The notes under the pieces are model-generated. The model was not told the DNA's origin and did not search any database. It worked only from the letters and a program-made list of their open reading frames with translations. The translations under genes and the position numbers were made by a program. From the NCBI GenBank assembly GCA_964550855.1, contig CAZKBQ010000090.1:1-17304 (forward strand): DNA of 17,304 nt. The letters run 5' to 3'. Numbering within the stretch: position 1 is the stretch's first letter; each line of letters starts with the position of its first letter. Shown piece by piece: positions 14,149 to 17,304 of this stretch. This DNA comes from JAGOBP01 sp964550855 (GTDB taxonomy: Bacteria; Chloroflexota; Anaerolineae; Fen-1058).

Positions 14149-14162
14149 CGTCGCTCGTTTCA

Positions 14163-14199
14163 GAAGATTAGACAAGTTGCAAACCTGTTTCAAATCTTC
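14163..14199 (-). promoter_or_regulatory. Two-part hairpin in the 5' UTR of the secreted protein gene
   Basis: The outer stem is GAAGATT/AATCTTC (14193-14199 with 14163-14169). The inner stem is ACAGGTT/AACTTGT (14182-14188 with 14172-14178, one G-U pair), closed by a 3-base loop. With the predicted start point near 14197 the hairpin sits at the very 5' end of the mRNA, suggesting RNA stabilisation or translation control. Confidence 0.5.
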
Positions 14200-14203
14200 G
14201 CCC

Positions 14204-14232
14204 ATTCTACATCATATGTATCGTGATGGCAA
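14204..14232 (-). promoter_or_regulatory. Promoter of the secreted repeat protein gene
   Basis: On the minus strand, -35 TTGCCA (14227-14232), exactly 17 bases, then -10 TAGAAT (14204-14209); each box matches 5 of 6 consensus bases. This gives a leader of about 49 nt. Confidence 0.7.
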
Positions 14233-14544
14233 TAGGCTTGACTCAAGGCATGTGGAATTTTAAGCCAGCCTGAGCATAGCGCATGTCAGACCGATTGTAA
14301 ATGAGGGGCTTTCCCCATTTTTGCCGTTGCCAGCTCGCAGTCCGATCGTGGCATGCGATGAACTACGTATAGCCACCATCCCCGCGCATCGTCTTCAAAA
14401 CGCCGATAGTGAATTCGGCAACAACAACCGCGCTGCCAACATCCGTCCCAAAGTAATCTTTTCCACGCTGCGAACCGCCCCCGACCGGCCATGCCGACAG
14501 GTTAACAGAAAGTAACATTCACGAATTATCAGTCAAAATACCTA

Positions 14545-14573
14545 TTGACTTTCTTAATCTGTAGTGATATTAT
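14545..14573 (+). promoter_or_regulatory. Strong extended -10 promoter of the DUF2089/ABC operon
   Basis: -35 TTGACT (14545-14550), a 17-base spacer ending in the TGA of an extended -10, then TATTAT (14568-14573). The predicted start is near 14580, giving a leader of about 57 nt. Confidence 0.78.
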
Positions 14574-14582
14574 ACTAAAGAA

Positions 14583-14595
14583 ATTCAATTTGAAT
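14583..14595. promoter_or_regulatory. Palindrome just downstream of the promoter, candidate operator
   Basis: ATTCAA-T-TTGAAT is a perfect 6-1-6 inverted repeat at about +4 to +16 of the predicted transcript. A dimeric regulator bound here would block RNA polymerase. The first gene of the operon encodes an HTH protein, so autorepression is a reasonable guess. Confidence 0.45.
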
Positions 14596-14636
14596 ATAAA
14601 TTTTCTTAATGCACAGTTAAAACTGGAGGCATAAGC

Positions 14637-15011
14637 GTGAATCAAGTGATTGGTCAGTGCCCGGTTTGCCAGAGCAGCCTGGAAGTGACCCGACTCTATT
14701 GTCGCAAGTGCGACACGACAATCGAGGGGCATTTCGCTCTCAATGCCTTGCACCAACTCAACCCCGATCAGCTGGTCTTCCTCCTGACGTTTGTCCGTGA
14801 CGAAGGGAAGATCAATCGGGTGGGCGAAGACCTGGGCATTTCATACCCGACCGTGCGCAGCCGCCTTCACGATGTCATCCGCGCACTGGGCTATGAGGTC
14901 GGCGAAGACGAAGAGGCCGGCGACGAGGAGCGACGCGAAGTTTTGCAGGCGCTCAGCGAGGGGACCCTCACCGCCGAAGAGGCCTTCAAACGGCTCAGCA
15001 ATCGCAGCTAA
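14637..15011 (+). CDS. DUF2089-family zinc-ribbon/HTH regulator
   Basis: Protein of 124 residues matching the DUF2089 family pattern. A zinc ribbon with Cys8, Cys11, Cys22 and Cys25 (CPVC...YCRKC) leads to the family sequence CDTTIEGHF. A sigma-region-4-like helix-turn-helix follows (about 44-85, with GKINRVGEDLGISYPTVRSRLHDVIRALG), then an acidic linker (GEDEEAGDEE) and a C-terminal helical hairpin (EVLQALSEGTLTAEEAFKRL, SHOCT/YvlB-like). The family is thought to regulate transcription; its signal is not known. GTG 14637 follows GGAGG by 7 bases. It begins an operon with an ABC-2 exporter 14 bases downstream, so it probably controls that transporter. Confidence 0.92.
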   Translation: MNQVIGQCPVCQSSLEVTRLYCRKCDTTIEGHFALNALHQLNPDQLVFLLTFVRDEGKINRVGEDLGISYPTVRSRLHDVIRALGYEVGEDEEAGDEERREVLQALSEGTLTAEEAFKRLSNRS

Positions 15012-15025
15012 GGGAGACCAATGCC

Positions 15026-16066
15026 ATGTCCGAATTTGCCATTGAGGCCGAGCGCCTCGTCAAGCGCTTTCCGCGCAAATCCAACGGCAGCGACGATCAA
15101 GGTGGCGAACAAAAGCCGCGCCGGCTGTTCGGCCGGCGCGCGCCCGCCGAGTGGTTTACGGCCGTCGACGGCGTTTCGCTGCACATCCACCGCGGCGAGG
15201 TGTTCGGCCTGCTCGGCCCCAACGGCGCAGGCAAGTCCACCACCATCCGCATGCTGTGCACCTTGCTCGAGCCGACCAGCGGCACAGCCCGCGTCAACGG
15301 CTACGACATCATTCGCCAGGCCAACCAGGTGCGGCAGAGCCTTGGCACCGTGTTGGGCGGCGAACGCAGCATCTACTGGAAGCTGACCGCGCGTGAGAAC
15401 CTGGAATACTTTGCCGCGCTCTACCACCTGCCGCCCGCCGTGGCCCACCGCCGCATCGGCGAACTGCTGGAGCGCATGGAACTCTCGGGCCGCGCCGACG
15501 ACCTGGTGGAGAAATACTCCACCGGCATGAAGCAGCGGGTCGCCATCGCCCGCGCCCTGCTGACGCAGCCGCCCATCATCCTGCTGGACGAGCCGACGTT
15601 GGGTCTTGATCCGCAGGCGGCGCGGCGTGTGCGCGAACTGGTGGGCGAATTGAAAGCCGAGGGCCATACCGTCCTGCTGACGACGCACTACATGGAAGAG
15701 GCCGATCAGCTCTCCGATCGGATCGGCGTCATCGATCAGGGCAAGGTCATCGCGCTGAACACGCCCGACAACTTGAAGCGCCAGATCAATCAGCAGGACG
15801 CGATCAAATTGGAAGTGTCCGGCTGGCACCCGGATTATGCCGACCGGCTGCGTCAGCTGCCCGCCGTGCAGAACGTGCTGGCGCGGCGCCTGAGCGACGA
15901 TGCCCTGTGGGAAGTGAATGTGCACGCCGCTGACAGCCGCGCCCTGCTGCCCGGCCTCATCGAGACGCTGAGCGGCAACGGCACGCGCCTCGTCAACCTG
16001 AACATTGTGCAGCCCACGCTGGAAGATGTCTTCATCCATCTCACCGGCAAAGCCCTGCGCGACTGA
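15026..16066 (+). CDS. ABC-2 type transporter ATP-binding protein
   Basis: ATPase subunit of an ABC-2 (DrrA/NatA-like) exporter, 346 residues, at the inner face of the membrane. Walker A GPNGAGKST (64-72), the Q-loop region with LGTVLGGERSIYWKLTARENL (106-126), signature YSTGMKQR (164-171), Walker B IILLDEP (184-190) and the switch His in LLTTHYMEEADQL are all intact. A C-terminal domain of about 100 residues ends in the LNIVQPTLEDVFIHLTGKALRD element typical of drug or polysaccharide-type exporters. A basic insert of about 28 residues (16-43, with RRLFGRR) precedes the first core strand, as in a Chloroflexota/actinobacterial subgroup. It is followed 9 bases later by the first permease. The cargo is not predictable. 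Confidence 0.95.
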   Translation: MSEFAIEAERLVKRFPRKSNGSDDQGGEQKPRRLFGRRAPAEWFTAVDGVSLHIHRGEVFGLLGPNGAGKSTTIRMLCTLLEPTSGTARVNGYDIIRQANQVRQSLGTVLGGERSIYWKLTARENLEYFAALYHLPPAVAHRRIGELLERMELSGRADDLVEKYSTGMKQRVAIARALLTQPPIILLDEPTLGLDPQAARRVRELVGELKAEGHTVLLTTHYMEEADQLSDRIGVIDQGKVIALNTPDNLKRQINQQDAIKLEVSGWHPDYADRLRQLPAVQNVLARRLSDDALWEVNVHAADSRALLPGLIETLSGNGTRLVNLNIVQPTLEDVFIHLTGKALRD

Positions 16067-16075
16067 CGATCGATC

Positions 16076-16951
16076 ATGACGACCATTTCCCTGCCCTCAC
16101 CAACTATCGCCGCGCACCGCAGTCTGCCCGCCGAATGGCGCGCCCTGCGCGGCGTCATCCGCCGTCAGTGGACGATCTTCCGGCGCTACCCCAGCTGGAT
16201 CGTGGCGCTGATCATCTGGCCGATCATTTTTCCGGCCGCCTACATCCTGTCCAGCCGCGCGCTGGCCGGCCCCGACGGCAGCGGCCTGCTGATCTTTCAG
16301 CAGGCGGCCGGCACCGCCGACGCCGTGGGCTACATCGCCATCGGCACGACGATCTGGATGTGGCAGAACATCGTCTTGTGGAACGTGGGCTACACGCTGC
16401 GCGAAGAACAGCTGCGCGGCACGCTGGAAGCCAACTGGCTGTCGCCGACGTGGCGCTTCGCCTTCCTGCTGGGCAGCAGCGTCGCCCAATTCGTGTCAAT
16501 GCTGATGTTCCTGGGCATCTCCGCGCTGGAATTCGGCCTGATCTTCGGCGTGCGCTTCAACGGCGATCCGCTGCTGATGGTGCTGGTGCTGATCGGCGCG
16601 GTGCCGTCGATCTACGGGCTGGGCTTCGCCTTTGCCAGCGTGGTCATCACCGCCAAAGAGGCCAACGCCTTCGTGTTCCTGGTGCGCGGCGTGGTGATGG
16701 TGTTCTGCGGCATCACCTTTCCGCTTGCGGTGCTGCCCGGCTGGATGCAGACGGTGGCCGCCTGGCTGCCCGCCACGTACATCATCCGCGCGGCGCGCCA
16801 TGCGGCGCTGGGCGGCGCCGATTTCAACGCGCTGCTGCCCGATCTGATCGCCATGCTCATCTTTGGCGCGGCCTGGCTCGTCATCGGTTATACGGCCTTT
16901 AGCTGGATGGAACGCCGCGCGCGGCAGACCGGCGCCATCGGGCAATATTGA
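16076..16951 (+). CDS. ABC-2 type transporter permease 1
   Basis: Membrane subunit of 291 residues with the six-helix ABC-2 layout. A cytoplasmic N-terminus with a basic amphipathic helix (WRALRGVIRRQWTIFRRYPSW) is followed by helices near 40-60, 84-105, 118-145, 158-190, 200-220 and 256-275. The family element near TLEANWLSPTWRFAFLLG and the GITFPLAVLPGWMQTVAAWLPATYIIRAAR segment before the last helix are characteristic. No good Shine-Dalgarno is visible before ATG 16076; only 9 bases separate it from the ATPase stop, so coupling is likely. It is co-encoded with a second, different permease (17046), so the exporter may be a heterodimer of membrane subunits. Confidence 0.93.
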   Translation: MTTISLPSPTIAAHRSLPAEWRALRGVIRRQWTIFRRYPSWIVALIIWPIIFPAAYILSSRALAGPDGSGLLIFQQAAGTADAVGYIAIGTTIWMWQNIVLWNVGYTLREEQLRGTLEANWLSPTWRFAFLLGSSVAQFVSMLMFLGISALEFGLIFGVRFNGDPLLMVLVLIGAVPSIYGLGFAFASVVITAKEANAFVFLVRGVVMVFCGITFPLAVLPGWMQTVAAWLPATYIIRAARHAALGGADFNALLPDLIAMLIFGAAWLVIGYTAFSWMERRARQTGAIGQY

Positions 16952-16959
16952 TTCCGCCG

Positions 16960-17045
16960 GATCGATCTCGATCGCTTGATCGAACGATCGGGCGGCAGAG
17001 ACAACCGAGAGATTAGTCTTCAGGCAAAGAATAGAGTAAAGGATC
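16960..17045. other. GATC-dense spacer between the two permease genes
   Basis: Five GATC sites fall within 16960-16989 (30 bases), overlapping CGATCG and TCGATC palindromes, and a sixth is at 17042. No promoter or terminator is clear; the purine-rich AAAGGA before the second permease start is its likely ribosome binding site. Confidence 0.6.
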
Positions 17046-17304
17046 ATGGCACACCCGATTGGTTTATCGCAGCCTTCCCGGCGAACAGCGCTGCGCGCGC
17101 TGTTCGCCATCACCGGCAAAAACTGGCGGCAGTTCTGGCGCTATCCGCTGAACGCCGTCTCGCAAGTCTTGCAGCCCGTGGTCTGGTTGACGCCGATGTA
17201 TTTCATGGGGCAGGCCTTCAGCGCCAACGGCCGGGCGCAGGGTTTTGCAGGCTACAGCGGCACCACCGATTACATGTCGTTCATCCTCATCGGCTACGCG
17301 CTGT
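17046..17304 (+). CDS. ABC-2 type transporter permease 2 (cut by window edge)
   Basis: Open reading frame from ATG 17046 to the right edge with no stop (86 codons visible). It reads MAHPIGLSQPSRRTALRALF, then ITGKNWRQFWRYPLNAV and a first hydrophobic helix VLQPVVWLTPMYFMGQAF, then GYSGTTDYMSFILIGYAL at the edge. The basic amphipathic helix before helix 1 and the YMSFILIG segment match ABC-2 permeases, and it resembles the upstream permease in plan but not in detail. AAAGGA lies just before the start. It is probably the second membrane subunit of the same exporter; further genes may follow outside the window. Confidence 0.88.
   Translation, partial: MAHPIGLSQPSRRTALRALFAITGKNWRQFWRYPLNAVSQVLQPVVWLTPMYFMGQAFSANGRAQGFAGYSGTTDYMSFILIGYAL

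Larger units (their letters stand above)
14149..14636. other. Intergenic region between divergent genes
   Basis: This 488-base spacer is AT-richer than the genes around it. Its left part holds the promoter and 5' UTR hairpin of the minus-strand secreted protein, and its right part holds the promoter and palindrome of the DUF2089 gene. The middle (about 14240-14520) has only short, unconvincing open frames on both strands and a weak GGGG-CTTT-CCCC hairpin (14305-14316). I see no gene or RNA I can name there. Confidence 0.7.

Noticed and set aside
14305..14324. GGGG-CTTT-CCCC hairpin followed by ATTTTT, terminator-like on the plus strand
   Set aside because: Only a 4-bp perfect stem and no plus-strand gene upstream to terminate.
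14286..14515. Short overlapping open frames on both strands in the 488-base spacer
   Set aside because: No ribosome site, no recognisable sequence, unusual Cys/Trp/Arg content; more likely chance frames.
1..17304. tRNA, rRNA, CRISPR array, transposase or attachment sites
   Set aside because: None was visible by reading; all long spacers were inspected and nearly all sequence is occupied by ordinary coding regions.

Overview
The window is a stretch of GC-rich bacterial chromosome with 21 protein-coding genes (19 complete, one cut at each edge). No RNA gene, insertion sequence, phage gene or CRISPR array was found. The best taxonomic guess is Chloroflexota, possibly Anaerolineae-like. The reasons are a secreted protein built from tandem YFPETGHTV...GYPIT...VQYFQRARMExHPE repeats, an F420-type luciferase-like oxidoreductase, a DUF2089 regulator in front of an ABC-2 exporter, and degenerate heptamer arrays between genes. 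This is inference from protein style, not from a marker-gene tree.

Layout. (1) 1-316, minus: the start of a glycine-rich RRM RNA-binding protein. (2) 503-6395, minus: a compact run transcribed in the order thiolase, UbiA prenyltransferase, small membrane protein, alpha/beta-barrel protein, NAD-dependent epimerase/reductase, aldo/keto reductase, F420-type oxidoreductase. It looks like a lipid or isoprenoid-related metabolic operon of unknown product. (3) 6467-9796, minus: a four-gene chain, membrane protein - selA - EVE-domain protein - tsaD. Each junction is a 4-base stop/start overlap, and the chain is read from a near-consensus promoter whose start point falls on the first ATG (predicted leaderless). 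(4) 9872-13116, plus: ABC-F ATPase, coaE, a GNAT acetyltransferase and a 64-residue membrane protein, ending at a bidirectional terminator. (5) 13189-14148, minus: the secreted repeat protein, with its own promoter and a 5' UTR hairpin. (6) 14637-17304, plus: a DUF2089 zinc-ribbon/HTH regulator followed by an ABC-2 ATPase and two permeases, the last cut by the window edge.

How the parts work together. The selA-EVE-tsaD chain puts two tRNA-modifying enzymes (Sec-tRNA synthesis and t6A37 formation) in translational coupling with a PUA-like EVE protein, a fold that reads modified bases. DUF2089 and its ABC exporter look like a self-contained, self-regulated efflux unit, with a perfect palindrome just downstream of its -10 box. 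Three period-7 arrays of about 28 bp sit at the 3' ends of minus-strand genes. One is inside the EVE reading frame and encodes its last residues up to the tsaD start.

I did not find an unmistakably new molecular machine. The strongest leads are the coupled selA-EVE-tsaD chain, the heptamer arrays at gene ends, the paired leaderless promoters and the DUF2089/exporter unit.
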